Assembly (NCBI GenBank): GCA_002304505.1
Contig: NCEH01000020.1
Coordinates: 1 to 64,000, forward strand
Source: Rhizobiales bacterium 32-66-11
GTDB lineage: Bacteria > Pseudomonadota > Alphaproteobacteria > Rhizobiales > Xanthobacteraceae
DNA length: 64,000 nt
Direction: 5' to 3'
The notes beneath the pieces were generated by a model. The model was not told the origin of the DNA. It worked only from the letters and a program-made list of their open reading frames with translations, and did no database searches. This document shows positions 44,377-52,583 of the stretch, one piece after another; position 1 is the first letter of the stretch, and every line of letters starts with the position of its first letter. The translations under genes were made by a program, and so were the position numbers.

Positions 44377-45746
44377 CCGGCTGGCTGCTCCGCCACGGCA
44401 TCCTTCTTCGCCAGCGACTTGAAATGGCCGCGTGCCTGCAGCCAGGCCAGCAGGATCAGGCCCGGAATGCCGGCGATGACGGTGATGACGAAGAACAGGG
44501 CCCAGCCGGTGGCCTCGACGATATAGCCGCCGCCGGAGGCGAGGAACGTGCGGCCGACGGCGGTGAGCGCGGTGAGCAGGGCATATTGGGTGGCGGTATG
44601 TGCCCGCGCTCCGCACAGGGCAGAGAGATAGGCGACGAAGATCACCGTGCCGATGGCGCTGGTGAAATTCTCCACCACCACGGTCGCGGTAAGCGCCGCC
44701 ACATTCACCCCGATCAACGCCTGGGCGGAGAAGGCGAGGTTCGAGGTCATCTGCAAAATGCCGCCGATCCACAGGCAGGTGACGAGCGGATAGGCGCGCG
44801 CCAGAGCGCCGCCGGCAAAGCCGCCAAGCAATGCGGCGGCGAGCCCGACCCCCTTCACGATGGCCGCATAGGTGGCCTTGTCGAAGCCGATGGAGATGAC
44901 GAACGGCGCCGTGAGCACGCCGGCCAGCGCATCGCAGAACTTGAACAGCAGCACGAACAGCAGGATGGTCACCGCCTGGTCGCGCGAGAGGAATTCGCTG
45001 AACGCGCCCACGGCGGTTGCGACGACGCGCTTCAGCGCGCTGCCCTCGCGGGTCGGCGTGTCGCCATCGTGGCGCACCGGGGCGTCCGGCTCGCGGGCAA
45101 GGAAAGTCGCGGCGATGCCCACCCCCATGAACAGCGCGGCGGCCACATAGCCCCAGGTCCACACCTGCGCGCGCGGCACGCCATAGACTTCCAGCGCCGC
45201 CACGATGGCGATGACCCCGGCGCCCGACACCAGCATGCCGATGCGATAGGCCGCCACATAGCCCGCCATGCCGGCGGCCTGTTCGGAGGTGTCGAGCCGT
45301 TCCACGCGGAACGCATCCACCACGATGTCCTGCGTCGCCGAGACGGTGGCGACGATCACCGCCCCGAGTGCCACGGCGAACGGCGCCGCCATCGGATCCT
45401 GGAAGCCGAGGAACAGAATGGCGAAGGCGAGCACGATCTGGGTGGCGAGCAGCCAGCCGCGCCGCCGCCCGAGCCAGCGAGAGAGCACCGGCACGTCCAG
45501 CGCATCGACGATCGGCGCCCAGAGGAATTTCAGCGTGTAGGGCAGGCCCACCAGGGAGAACAGGCCGATGGTGGCGAGATTGACGCCGGCTTCCGTCATC
45601 CAGACCGACAGCGTAGTGCCGGTGAGCGCCAGCGGCAGGCCGGAGGAGAAGCCGAGCAGGATCACCACCAGCACGCTCGGCCGCAAATAGACCGCGAGCG
45701 CCGCGAATGCGGAGGACGCGCGCGCATTCGCGGTACGAAGGCTCAT
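44373..45746 (-). CDS. ampG: AmpG-like muropeptide permease, MFS family
   Basis: This 457-residue membrane protein starts at ATG 45746 (MSLRTANARASS). About twelve to fourteen hydrophobic segments are seen, with AmpG landmarks: LLGFSSGLPLALTGTTLSVWMTEAGVNLATIGLFSLVGLPYTLKFLWAP at the start, then SATQDIVVDAFRVERL and the late TATQYALLTALTAVGRTF. AmpG imports GlcNAc-anhydroMurNAc peptides from the periplasm for wall recycling and beta-lactamase induction. It converges on the NlpC/P60 gene with overlapping stops, giving a plausible uptake-plus-digestion neighbourhood. The response-regulator gene lies 64 bases upstream on the same strand. Confidence 0.9.
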   Translation of the reverse strand: MSLRTANARASSAFAALAVYLRPSVLVVILLGFSSGLPLALTGTTLSVWMTEAGVNLATIGLFSLVGLPYTLKFLWAPIVDALDVPVLSRWLGRRRGWLLATQIVLAFAILFLGFQDPMAAPFAVALGAVIVATVSATQDIVVDAFRVERLDTSEQAAGMAGYVAAYRIGMLVSGAGVIAIVAALEVYGVPRAQVWTWGYVAAALFMGVGIAATFLAREPDAPVRHDGDTPTREGSALKRVVATAVGAFSEFLSRDQAVTILLFVLLFKFCDALAGVLTAPFVISIGFDKATYAAIVKGVGLAAALLGGFAGGALARAYPLVTCLWIGGILQMTSNLAFSAQALIGVNVAALTATVVVENFTSAIGTVIFVAYLSALCGARAHTATQYALLTALTAVGRTFLASGGGYIVEATGWALFFVITVIAGIPGLILLAWLQARGHFKSLAKKDAVAEQPAG

Positions 45747-45810
45747 GAAGCGGGCTCCAGCGTGGGGGGGGCGGGTGGCCAAGCGGCCCGGGCGCGGATC
45801 GCGAATGGGC

Positions 45811-46479
45811 TCAGGCCTGCCCATGGCTCCACAGGCCGGATTCCACCTTGGAGACGGCGATGACCGCCTGGGTGCGGCTTTCCACCCCGAGCTTCTGGAG
45901 GATGGCCGAGACATGGGCCTTCACGGTCGCCTCGGACACCGACAATTCATAGGCGATCTGCTTGTTGAGCCGCCCTTCGGACAGCATCATCAGCACCCGC
46001 ACCTGCTGCGGGGTCAAGGTGGAGAGGCGGGCGAGGATGGCGTCGGATTCGCTGTCGCCGCGGCCGGAAAGATTGATATCCGGCGGCGCCCAGCTTCCGC
46101 CGGCGAGCACGGTGGCCACCGCATCGCGCATGGCGGTGACGCCGAGGGTCTTGGGGATGAAGCCCGAGGCGCCGAGATCGAGGCAGCGGCGGATGATCGG
46201 CGCCTCCTCATTGCCGGAGACCACCACCACCGGCACGCCGGCATATTGGGCGCGCAGATAGATGAGGCCGGAAAAGCCGCGCGCGCCGGGCATGGTGAGA
46301 TCCAGCAGGATCAGGTCGAAATCCGCTTCCTTGTCCAGCAAAGCGTGGAGATCGTCGAATGTGCCAACCTCCGCGATTTCGCTCTGGGGATAGAGCGCAG
46401 CGAGCGCTTCGCGCAGCGCGCCGCGAAACATCGGATGGTCGTCGGCGATGACGAGCCGGAAGGCGTTGGCGTCTCCCAA
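45811..46479 (-). CDS. LuxR-type (NarL/FixJ) response regulator
   Basis: This 222-residue two-domain regulator has a receiver domain at about 7-125 with the acidic pair Asp13/Asp14 (IADDHPMFRGAL), phospho-acceptor Asp60 (LILLDLTMPG) and Lys110 (GFIPKTLG). A LuxR helix-turn-helix follows at about 152-207 (LTPQQVRVLMMLSEGRLNKQIAYELSVSEATVKAHVSAILQKLGV). The likely start is TTG 46479, with GGGGGAG about eight bases upstream; the frame open to 46605 has a basic, non-conserved extension. No histidine kinase is encoded nearby, so the partner is elsewhere. It is 64 bases upstream of the ampG-like gene on the same strand and might be cotranscribed with it. Confidence 0.9.
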   Translation of the reverse strand: MGDANAFRLVIADDHPMFRGALREALAALYPQSEIAEVGTFDDLHALLDKEADFDLILLDLTMPGARGFSGLIYLRAQYAGVPVVVVSGNEEAPIIRRCLDLGASGFIPKTLGVTAMRDAVATVLAGGSWAPPDINLSGRGDSESDAILARLSTLTPQQVRVLMMLSEGRLNKQIAYELSVSEATVKAHVSAILQKLGVESRTQAVIAVSKVESGLWSHGQA

Positions 46480-46866
46480 ATGGCTTCTCCCCCGGTCCCA
46501 CCGGCTGTTAATTGCCCACCGGCTTTGCTTGCCACCGGCTTTGCTCGAGGCCCGCGCGCGAATCGGAACGAACCGAATCATCCGACCCGCCGGCGCGCGT
46601 TGCAAGCCGGCTTATCCACCCGTGCCTTGAGGGCATAGGCGGCGGTATGGAGTCAAGCGGGCAGGTCAAGTCCCGGCGCAATCGCCGCGGGTGGCGCGGG
46701 TGGCGCGGCGCGCCCCGACATTGCCTATTCAAAAGGCAATCATGCTTAAGAAATAATCAGTTTCAGCTTTGGTGAGGAATTTTTCGTCGCGCGGGCGGGG
46801 CCCGCCAAGCGGGAGTAAGGATTTCGCGCGAGGCAAGGTGACGCGGGCGCGCCGCTGCAAATAAAA
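46480..46866. other. Intergenic region, no gene seen
   Basis: These 387 bases separate the response-regulator gene from the gstI terminator. They contain the response regulator's upstream region, a small inverted repeat ATTGCCT/AGGCAAT (46720-46740), and an AT-rich stretch around 46735-46790. One DnaA-box-like word (TTATCCACC, 46611-46619) occurs. No open frame looks real. Confidence 0.5.
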
Positions 46867-46894
46867 AGGGCCGGCGCATGTGCGGGCCGGCCCT
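46867..46894 (-). terminator. Rho-independent terminator of gstI
   Basis: AGGGCCGGC at 46867-46875 pairs with GCCGGCCCT at 46886-46894. On the minus strand the stem is followed by TTTTTATTT. It lies 60 bases beyond the gstI stop and supports a real minus-strand transcript there. Confidence 0.85.
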
Positions 46895-46954
46895 CAGGTC
46901 ATGTGCAAGTGTTTGAAAGACGAACGTGGCATGGGTTGCGTGGACGTCTTGAAT

Positions 46955-47152
46955 TCAGCGCTTGCGGGGCGTCTCCGCTTCCTGAATTGCGGCTTCGTGA
47001 TACCAGCTGCTGCCGAAATTTTGGGTTGCGATCTGCATCGCAGCAAGGTCGTTCACGGGCTTGGCGGGAGTCTGCCGGCCGGAAACACCCGCACGTCCGC
47101 CAGCGGGGAAGGCATAAATCTTTGCAGATCCTGAATACTGACTCGAGGCCAT
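46955..47152 (-). CDS. gstI: GstI-like/DUF2735 small protein, glutamine synthetase II translation inhibitor
   Basis: This 65-residue protein is transcribed away from glnII. It has the conserved core of the DUF2735/GstI-type family: SAKIYAFPAGGRAG near the N-terminus and FGSSWYHEAAIQEAE near the C-terminus. In Rhizobium leguminosarum, gstI (63 codons) lies divergently upstream of glnII and its product blocks GSII synthesis after transcription; size, orientation and position here match. The link between DUF2735 and GstI is from memory. GAGAGAG serves as ribosome site before ATG 47152, and a clear terminator follows the stop. A 12-base palindrome (TGCGATATCGCA, 47178-47189) lies 26 bases upstream of the start. 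Confidence 0.75.
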   Translation of the reverse strand: MASSQYSGSAKIYAFPAGGRAGVSGRQTPAKPVNDLAAMQIATQNFGSSWYHEAAIQEAETPRKR

Positions 47153-47511
47153 TCGATCTCTCTCTCGTTTTGTGCTGTGCGATATCGCATCAAACGTTGG
47201 GTAATCTTAGCATGGACTGCTCGCGTTTTATACAAGCTGCCTCTTTTAAAATCACCGTTTGACTACATTATCAGCACTTCGGTTTTTGCATCTTCGGCTA
47301 GCATTCTCTGAAGAGGGAACGTGCGGTTACGCATGAAGTTCCAGCCGGGTCCCGCGGCTTGGTCGGGATTGCTGTCAAATGGAGCCTGTTCATTTCCTGG
47401 GCACGCCCTTCGGCCTTATGCTGAGCCGCCTATCTTGTGCGGGCCTGGGGGAAACCGATGCCGCCGCAGATTGCGCGGTCGCATCTGCCCGGTTCGGCCT
47501 CTTGGCCGGGT

Positions 47512-47527
47512 TGGCATAGGAAATGCT
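47512..47527 (+). promoter_or_regulatory. Sigma-54-type promoter of glnII
   Basis: TGGCATAGGAAATGCT has GG (47513-47514) and GC (47525-47526) separated by exactly 10 bases, as required for -24/-12 promoters, and a good TGGCA upstream half. Transcription would start near 47538, leaving a leader of about 100 bases before glnII. Confidence 0.65.
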
Positions 47528-47627
47528 TGGGGGAGGCCAGCCAGTTGGCGGCCGAGCACGCCATTCGCTGCCGGTCCCTTTTCGGGGTCGCGCATCCGAA
47601 CACGGTCACATGTCGCGTCATCAGCTC

Positions 47628-47640
47628 ACGAGAGGCTCGT
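47628..47640 (+). promoter_or_regulatory. Start-codon hairpin in glnII leader
   Basis: ACGAG-AGG-CTCGT forms a 5-bp stem ending one base before the glnII ATG and includes the GAGAGG ribosome site. It is a natural target for translational control, consistent with the known post-transcriptional action of GstI on glnII. Confidence 0.5.
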
Positions 47641-47641
47641 A

Positions 47642-48682
47642 ATGACAAAGTACAAACTCGAGTACATATGGCTGGACGGGTACAGCCCCGTTCCCAATCT
47701 GCGTGGGAAGACGCAGATCAAGGAATTTGACCATTTCCCCGCGCTCGATGAGCTGCCGCTTTGGGGCTTCGACGGTTCGTCCACCAATCAGGCCGAAGGC
47801 CGCAGCTCGGATTGCGTGCTGAAGCCGGTCGCGATCTATCCCGACCCGGCGCGCAAGAACGGCGCTTTGGTGATGTGCGAAGTCATGATGCCGGACGGCG
47901 TCACCCCGCACGCCACCAACGCCCGCGCCACCATCCTGGACGACGAAGGCGCCTGGTTCGGCTTCGAGCAGGAGTATTTCTTCTACAAGGACGGCCGTCC
48001 GCTCGGCTTCCCCGAGCATGGCTATCCCGCCCCGCAGGGCCCCTACTATACCGGCGTCGGCTTCAAGAATGTCGGCGACGTCGCCCGTGAGATCGTCGAG
48101 GAGCATCTCGAGCTCTGCCTCGAGGCCGGCATCAACCACGAAGGCATCAACGCGGAAGTCGCGAAGGGCCAGTGGGAATTCCAGATCTTCGGCAAGGGCT
48201 CCAAGCGGGCCGCCGACGAAGTTTGGATGGCGCGCTACCTGCTGCTCCGCCTGACCGAAAAATATGGCGTGGACATCGAGTTCCACTGCAAGCCGCTCGG
48301 CGATACCGACTGGAACGGCTCGGGCATGCACGCCAACTTCTCGACCAAGTACATGCGCGAAGTCGGCGGCAAGGAGTATTTCGAAGCCCTCATGGCGGCC
48401 TTCGACAAGAACCTCGACGACCACATCGCCGTATATGGTCCGGACAACCATCTGCGCCTGACCGGCAAGCACGAGACCGCGCCGTGGAACAAGTTCAGCT
48501 ATGGCGTGGCTGACCGTGGCGCCTCGATCCGCGTCCCGCACTCGTTCATCAAGAACGACTACAAGGGCTATCTTGAGGATCGCCGCCCCAATTCCCAGGG
48601 CTGCCCCTATCAGATCGCTTCGCAGATCCTGAAGACCGTCTCCGAGGTTCCCACCAAGGACAGCGTCTCGGCTGCGGCCTGA
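47642..48682 (+). CDS. glnII: Glutamine synthetase type II
   Basis: This 346-residue enzyme is the eukaryote-like GSII found in rhizobia and some other bacteria, and makes glutamine from glutamate, ammonium and ATP. It is much shorter than the 470-residue GSI. Diagnostic stretches are LPLWGFDGSSTNQAEG at the N-terminal active site, GFEQEYFFYKDGRPLGFP with the metal-ligand Glu residues, GQWEFQIFG, NGSGMHANFSTKYMRE, and the C-terminal EDRRPNSQGCPYQIASQI. GSII lacks the adenylylation site of GSI and is controlled at synthesis, usually by NtrC/sigma-54 and, in Rhizobium, by GstI. Both elements appear upstream here, and a strong terminator follows. Confidence 0.96.
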   Translation: MTKYKLEYIWLDGYSPVPNLRGKTQIKEFDHFPALDELPLWGFDGSSTNQAEGRSSDCVLKPVAIYPDPARKNGALVMCEVMMPDGVTPHATNARATILDDEGAWFGFEQEYFFYKDGRPLGFPEHGYPAPQGPYYTGVGFKNVGDVAREIVEEHLELCLEAGINHEGINAEVAKGQWEFQIFGKGSKRAADEVWMARYLLLRLTEKYGVDIEFHCKPLGDTDWNGSGMHANFSTKYMREVGGKEYFEALMAAFDKNLDDHIAVYGPDNHLRLTGKHETAPWNKFSYGVADRGASIRVPHSFIKNDYKGYLEDRRPNSQGCPYQIASQILKTVSEVPTKDSVSAAA

Positions 48683-48698
48683 TTTTTTCCCATCCTCT

Positions 48699-48738
48699 GA
48701 AAATGGCGCGGCCCTCGGGTCCGCGCCATTTTCTTTTG
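48699..48738 (+). terminator. Rho-independent terminator of glnII
   Basis: A perfect 13-bp stem (GAAAATGGCGCGG at 48699-48711 with its complement at 48721-48733) is followed by TTTT. Because the arms are A/T-ended, it may also work for the convergent yjbQ-like gene. Confidence 0.9.
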
Positions 48739-48762
48739 GCCGCGGCGCTCAATCCCCCGCGT

Positions 48763-49230
48763 TCAATCCCGCGCTTCCCCGCAGAAGCACAGCACCACCT
48801 CGCGCACATGCGGGCGGGCGCGATGCTCGATGAGATACAGCGCCTGCCAGGTGCCGAGCCGCAGCGCGCCGTCCGCCACCGGAATCGCAAGGTCGCTGGC
48901 GGTGAGCGCGGTGCGGATATGGGCCGGCATGTCGTCCGGCCCCTCCAGGTCATGCACCCAGGGATGATCCGAAGGCGCGAGGCGCCGCAAGGCGGTGAGC
49001 AGGTCCACCCGCACGTCCGGGTCGGCATTCTCCTGGATCGTCAGCGAAGCGGAGGTGTGGCGGCAGAACAGGTGCAGCATGCCGTCGCGTGCGCCGATCT
49101 CGGCCAGGAAGGCACGGGCCTCGCGGGTCAGGTCGATGAAGCCCTCGCCGCGCGTCTCCACCTCCAGCAGCGCCTGGGCGCAGATGTCGAGGGCGGTGAC
49201 ACGCGGGCGGCCGCGGCGGATCTGGCTCAT
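48763..49230 (-). CDS. YjbQ-family protein (UPF0047)
   Basis: This 155-residue protein has the UPF0047 signature: a FIDLTREARAFLAEIGARDGMLHLFCRHTSASLTIQENADPDVRVDL block with the conserved His-Thr-Ser-Ala, followed by HPWVHDLEGPDDMPAHIRTALTASDLAIPV and GTWQALYLIEHR. Some members have a weak thiamin-phosphate synthase activity in other bacteria, but the true role is unresolved. ATG 49230 (MSQIRRGRP) is preferred. It overlaps nothing functional; the next gene on the same strand ends 10 bases upstream. Confidence 0.92.
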   Translation of the reverse strand: MSQIRRGRPRVTALDICAQALLEVETRGEGFIDLTREARAFLAEIGARDGMLHLFCRHTSASLTIQENADPDVRVDLLTALRRLAPSDHPWVHDLEGPDDMPAHIRTALTASDLAIPVADGALRLGTWQALYLIEHRARPHVREVVLCFCGEARD

Positions 49231-49240
49231 GCCGGGGGCT

Positions 49241-50092
49241 TCACAGCGCGACACCCTTCACCAAAGCGGTGATCAGCTGGGCGATGCGGCCCGAGGGCTC
49301 GGCCATGGTTTCCAATATGGTGAAATGATTGGCGTCGGGGATTTCCTCATAATGCAACGGCAGGCCCTGCGCCGCGCGATGGGCGGCGAAATCGGCGGTC
49401 TGCTTGCGCATGAGGGGCAGTTCGGCGCTGCCGGCCACCAGGATCAGCGGAACCGCCCCGCGCCCCGGCAGCAAGGTGGGCGAATTGCGCGCCACCGCCG
49501 CTTCGTCGAGCCCCAGCTTGGCGTTGATATAAATGTGCCGCATGGGCTCCAGGTCGAACACGCCCGAGATGGCGAGGCCGCCCTTGATCAGGGGATGATC
49601 GAGGTTCATCACCGCCAGATGTCCGCCGGCCGACCAGCCGGAGAGGAACACCCGGTCCACATCGCCGCCGAGCGCCGGCAGCTCGCGCGTGAGATGGCGC
49701 AGGCCGGCGCGGATTTCCTGGCTGATGTCGTCGATGGTGGCGTCGGGCGCCAGCGTATAGCCCATGAGCGCGACATTGATGCCGTGGGCGAGCGGCCCGG
49801 CGGCGCAGAAGGTGAAGTCCTCCTTCGCCCGCATCTGCCAATAGCCGCCGTGGATGAACACCAGGGTCGGGGCATTCTCGCCCGCCTTGAGGAAGTCGAT
49901 GCGGTTGCGCGGGCCGGGGCCGTACGGCAGGTCGAGCGTGAGGCAGCATTGCGCGCGCAGGGCCGCCGAGCGCTCGGCCCAGCCGCGCAGGATTTCGGCG
50001 CTGTCAGCGACGGCGGCCGAATTGTTGAAGGCGCGGTCGCGGGTCTCCTGGTCGAGGGCGCGCCAGTCGGGCGCTTCAATCGCGATGTCCAT
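49241..50092 (-). CDS. Alpha/beta hydrolase, kynurenine-formamidase/esterase-like
   Basis: This 283-residue serine hydrolase starts at ATG 50092 (MDIAIEAPDWRAL). The oxyanion motif HGGYW, the nucleophile elbow SGWSAGGHLA, and the His in PDANHFTILE are visible; HGGYW plus a short N-terminal helical cap recalls arylformamidases and BD-FAE-type esterases. The kyn genes are not nearby, so tryptophan breakdown is only a suggestion. It lies between the P1 peptidase and YjbQ genes on the same strand, 118 bases downstream of the peptidase stop. Confidence 0.85.
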   Translation of the reverse strand: MDIAIEAPDWRALDQETRDRAFNNSAAVADSAEILRGWAERSAALRAQCCLTLDLPYGPGPRNRIDFLKAGENAPTLVFIHGGYWQMRAKEDFTFCAAGPLAHGINVALMGYTLAPDATIDDISQEIRAGLRHLTRELPALGGDVDRVFLSGWSAGGHLAVMNLDHPLIKGGLAISGVFDLEPMRHIYINAKLGLDEAAVARNSPTLLPGRGAVPLILVAGSAELPLMRKQTADFAAHRAAQGLPLHYEEIPDANHFTILETMAEPSGRIAQLITALVKGVAL

Positions 50093-50210
50093 CCCCAAGC
50101 TCTCCCGCGCACCGAATCCGTTTCCTGTCCGAGGCAGAGCCGACACCGGAATGGCGCGGCATTCAAGAGCCGCGGCGTGTTGGGGCCCGGTCCTCCGGTC
50201 GGCGCATGAC

Positions 50211-51308
50211 CTATCCCACCAGCTCCGCCAGCCGCGTCCCGTCGAGCGCCGCCACATGCCGCCCGCGCTTGCCGGTGACGGGATCGGCCGCCAGCATGGC
50301 GTTCAAGACCGCCTCCTCCACGCTTTCCACCGCCGCCAGGAAGAGCGGGTCGAGATCGTCGCTGGAAAGCGCCTCCAGCTTCAGCCGCGGCGGCTCCGGC
50401 AGTGGGCCGGGGGAATTGGCGGTGGTGAAGGCCAGGAAGATATCGCCGGAATTATTGCCCGACGGCGTGCCGCCGCGCCCGATGCCGATCGCCGCCCGCT
50501 TGGCGAGGCGCTGCATCTGGGTCGGCAGCAAGGGCGCGTCGGTGGCGAGGATGACGATGATGGAGCCCCGCTCGCGGGTCCATAGCAGATTGTCGGTCAG
50601 CGTTTCGCCCAGATGCCGGCCGCAGACGGTGAGCCAGGGGCGGATGCCGTGATTGGCCTGCACCAGCGCCCCCACCGTGAAGGCGCCCGTGGGGGTATGG
50701 GCAATGCGCGAGGCGGTGCCGGTGCCGCCCTTGTATTCATAACAGATCATGCCCGTGCCGCCGCCCACCGAGCCCTCCGCCACCGCCCCGCCCCGGGCGC
50801 CGTCGATGGCCGCGCGCACATGCTCTTCCGTGATGTGGAAGCCTGAAATATCGTTGAGATATCCATCATAGGTCTCGGCCACCACCGGCAGCACCCACAG
50901 GTCTTCCCCGATCACCGGGCCGAAGGTGCGGCACAGCCAGCGCGCGGTGGCATGATGCGCGATGCCGAGCGAGAGCGTGTTGGTGAGGGTGATCGGCCCG
51001 GTGAACCAGCCGGCCTCGTGGATCCAGTGCACGCCGGTCATCTCGCCATTGCCGTTCATGGAGAAGGCGCCGGCCCAGATGGGTTCGAGCAGGGCGTCGG
51101 GCGGGCGGGGCAGCACGGCGGTGACGCCGGTGAGGATGCCTTCCTGCGGCGCTGTCAGGGTGGTCATGCCGACCTCGACGCCGGCGACGTCGGTGATGGC
51201 GTTGAGGGGACCCGGCGTCCCCGGCAGCTTCAGGCCGAGCCCCCGGGCGCGCGGCCGGCCGGTGGCGGCATGGGTCGCCGGGGCGAATCGGATGTGAGGT
51301 TCGCTCAT
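50211..51308 (-). CDS. P1-family aminopeptidase (DmpA/BapA-like)
   Basis: This 365-residue N-terminal-nucleophile hydrolase is predicted to self-cleave into two chains. The processing site reads SGNNSGD, with Ser287 as the new N-terminal nucleophile. The upstream glycine-rich GARGGAVAEGSVGGGTGMICYEYKGGTGTASR and LTNTLSLGIAHHA are conserved family stretches. Relatives release D-amino acids or beta-peptides. No signal peptide is apparent. It is followed on the same strand by an alpha/beta hydrolase. ATG 51308 (MSEPHIRFAP) gives the usual length. Confidence 0.92.
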   Translation of the reverse strand: MSEPHIRFAPATHAATGRPRARGLGLKLPGTPGPLNAITDVAGVEVGMTTLTAPQEGILTGVTAVLPRPPDALLEPIWAGAFSMNGNGEMTGVHWIHEAGWFTGPITLTNTLSLGIAHHATARWLCRTFGPVIGEDLWVLPVVAETYDGYLNDISGFHITEEHVRAAIDGARGGAVAEGSVGGGTGMICYEYKGGTGTASRIAHTPTGAFTVGALVQANHGIRPWLTVCGRHLGETLTDNLLWTRERGSIIVILATDAPLLPTQMQRLAKRAAIGIGRGGTPSGNNSGDIFLAFTTANSPGPLPEPPRLKLEALSSDDLDPLFLAAVESVEEAVLNAMLAADPVTGKRGRHVAALDGTRLAELVG

Positions 51309-51426
51309 GGTTCAGCCTTCGCGATCGCGCCGCGGGGGCGCTTTTCCGGACATCGGGCGAAATCGACGTGAAAAGAACCGAACAGCGGCTTCATGGCGCG
51401 GAAACCGGCCACGAAACCGATATTCG

Positions 51427-51879
51427 TCAGGTGCGGTCGCCGCTTGGCGTGCCATTCACCAGATCGCGCAGGCGGCGGAAGGCGCGCTCGGCATAATCCA
51501 AAGCGGCGTCGAAATCCGACTGGCTCGGCAGGTAGGATGATCCCGCATTGGGGGCAATGGCGGGCTTTCCTTCCAGGGTGGCGATGCGGGCCTGAAGCCG
51601 GGCAATCTCGGCCTCATAGGCATCGCGCGAATCCGGCACCGACTCGCAGGAATAGCCCGCCGAACCCTTGCCGCAGAAGGAAACCTGGCCGGTCTGGGTA
51701 TCGAGCTTCAGCGCACCCCCCTCCACCGGAGAGAAGCTGTAGCGCGGCCCTGCCGGTGTCTGCTCCGGTGTCGAAGTACCGGGCGCGACCGGCTCGGCCG
51801 CGTGCGCCACAGGCGTCAGAAGAAGCGCCGCGAACCCAATACCGGCAAGGGTTTGTCGGCTCATGGAAACCCAGTGCAT
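51427..51879 (-). CDS. Secreted protein of unknown function
   Basis: This 150-residue protein has a signal peptide (MSRQTLAGIGFAALLLTPVAHA, preceded by five residues if ATG 51879 is used). ATG 51879 has GGGAGACGG just upstream; ATG 51864 is the alternative. The mature part has two Cys (SFCGKGSAGYSC) that could form a disulfide, a YSFSPVEGGALKLDTQTGQVSFC segment, a short coiled-coil-like helix (YEAEIARLQARIATLEG) and a C-terminal helix AALDYAERAFRRLRDLVNG. No known domain is recognised. Such proteins occur as orphan genes in related genomes; function is unknown. Confidence 0.7.
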   Translation of the reverse strand: MHWVSMSRQTLAGIGFAALLLTPVAHAAEPVAPGTSTPEQTPAGPRYSFSPVEGGALKLDTQTGQVSFCGKGSAGYSCESVPDSRDAYEAEIARLQARIATLEGKPAIAPNAGSSYLPSQSDFDAALDYAERAFRRLRDLVNGTPSGDRT

Positions 51880-51944
51880 CGTCCGTCTCCCGTCAGGCAT
51901 GGTGCGTGCGACTCTCGCAGGGGAAAGGGGCCGAACAGCGGCGC

Positions 51945-52583
51945 TCAGGCCCGCTCCACCGGATGAAAGGCCGCCCGGCCGCTGGCTAGGGCATCCTCCA
52001 GCAGCTCGATCCGATCCTGGCCCCAAAAGACTTCTCCATCAAGCACATAGGCCGGTGCGCCGAAGACGTCGGCAGCCAGCGCCTGCTCCCGGTTGGCGAG
52101 ATAGGCGGCATCCACCTCGGCGGTTTCGGCGGCGGCGAGCAGGTCCGCGCCGGGCAGGCCGACTTCATCGCACATGGCGGCGATCACCTGCGGGTCGGCC
52201 AAGTTCTGCTGTTTCTGCCAGATGCCGGAAAAGATAAGCGGCAGAAGGGGTGCGATGTTGTGTCCACGGGCCAGCGCGGCGATCAGAACCTTGTCGGCGA
52301 GCGCGCCGTTCAGCGGCCAATGCGCCGGATGAAGGTGAAAATCCACCCCCAGCTTCACCCGCCAGCGCTGGAGTTCCAGCAGGCGATAGCGCTGGCGCTG
52401 CGGCGCCCGCCGCGCCAGCGGCAGGCCGCCGGATTCCGCGAACACCGATCCCAGCTCCACCGGGATGAACCGCACCCGCGCGCCGTTCCGGGCCGCAGCC
52501 GCCATGAAACGGGCATGGCCAAGGAAGGTCCAGGGACTGACGATGGAGAAGAAATAGTCGATCTGGCGGGGTGTTGCGGACAT
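51945..52583 (-). CDS. 2-hydroxychromene-2-carboxylate isomerase-like (GST kappa/DsbA fold)
   Basis: This 212-residue glutathione-dependent isomerase-like protein begins IDYFFSIVSPWTFLG, where the Ser of SPW replaces the CxxC of DsbA, the mark of the HCCA isomerase/GST-kappa group. The C-terminal FGAPAYVLDGEVFWGQDRIELLEDAL contains the cis-Pro loop and is highly conserved. Classical members act in naphthalene degradation, but most genomic copies have no known substrate, and no aromatic-degradation gene is near. ATG 52583 is chosen. It stands alone on the minus strand. Confidence 0.9.
   Translation of the reverse strand: MSATPRQIDYFFSIVSPWTFLGHARFMAAAARNGARVRFIPVELGSVFAESGGLPLARRAPQRQRYRLLELQRWRVKLGVDFHLHPAHWPLNGALADKVLIAALARGHNIAPLLPLIFSGIWQKQQNLADPQVIAAMCDEVGLPGADLLAAAETAEVDAAYLANREQALAADVFGAPAYVLDGEVFWGQDRIELLEDALASGRAAFHPVERA

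Larger units (their letters stand above)
47153..47641. promoter_or_regulatory. Divergent gstI-glnII control region
   Basis: This 489-base, partly AT-rich region holds the divergent promoters of gstI and glnII. Visible elements are the palindrome TGCGATATCGCA (47178-47189), the sigma-54-type promoter at 47512-47527 and the start-codon hairpin at 47628-47640. No clear NtrC site (TGCAC...GTGCA) was found by eye. Confidence 0.65.

Noticed and set aside
46611-46619. DnaA-box-like word TTATCCACC near an AT-rich stretch, considered as an origin
   Set aside because: A single imperfect box without a cluster or the hemE/dnaA context of alphaproteobacterial origins is not enough.
46903-47262. Plus-strand open frames of 84 and 119 codons over gstI
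   Set aside because: They have no recognised motif, while the minus-strand frame shows the GstI/DUF2735-like core, a ribosome site and a terminator.
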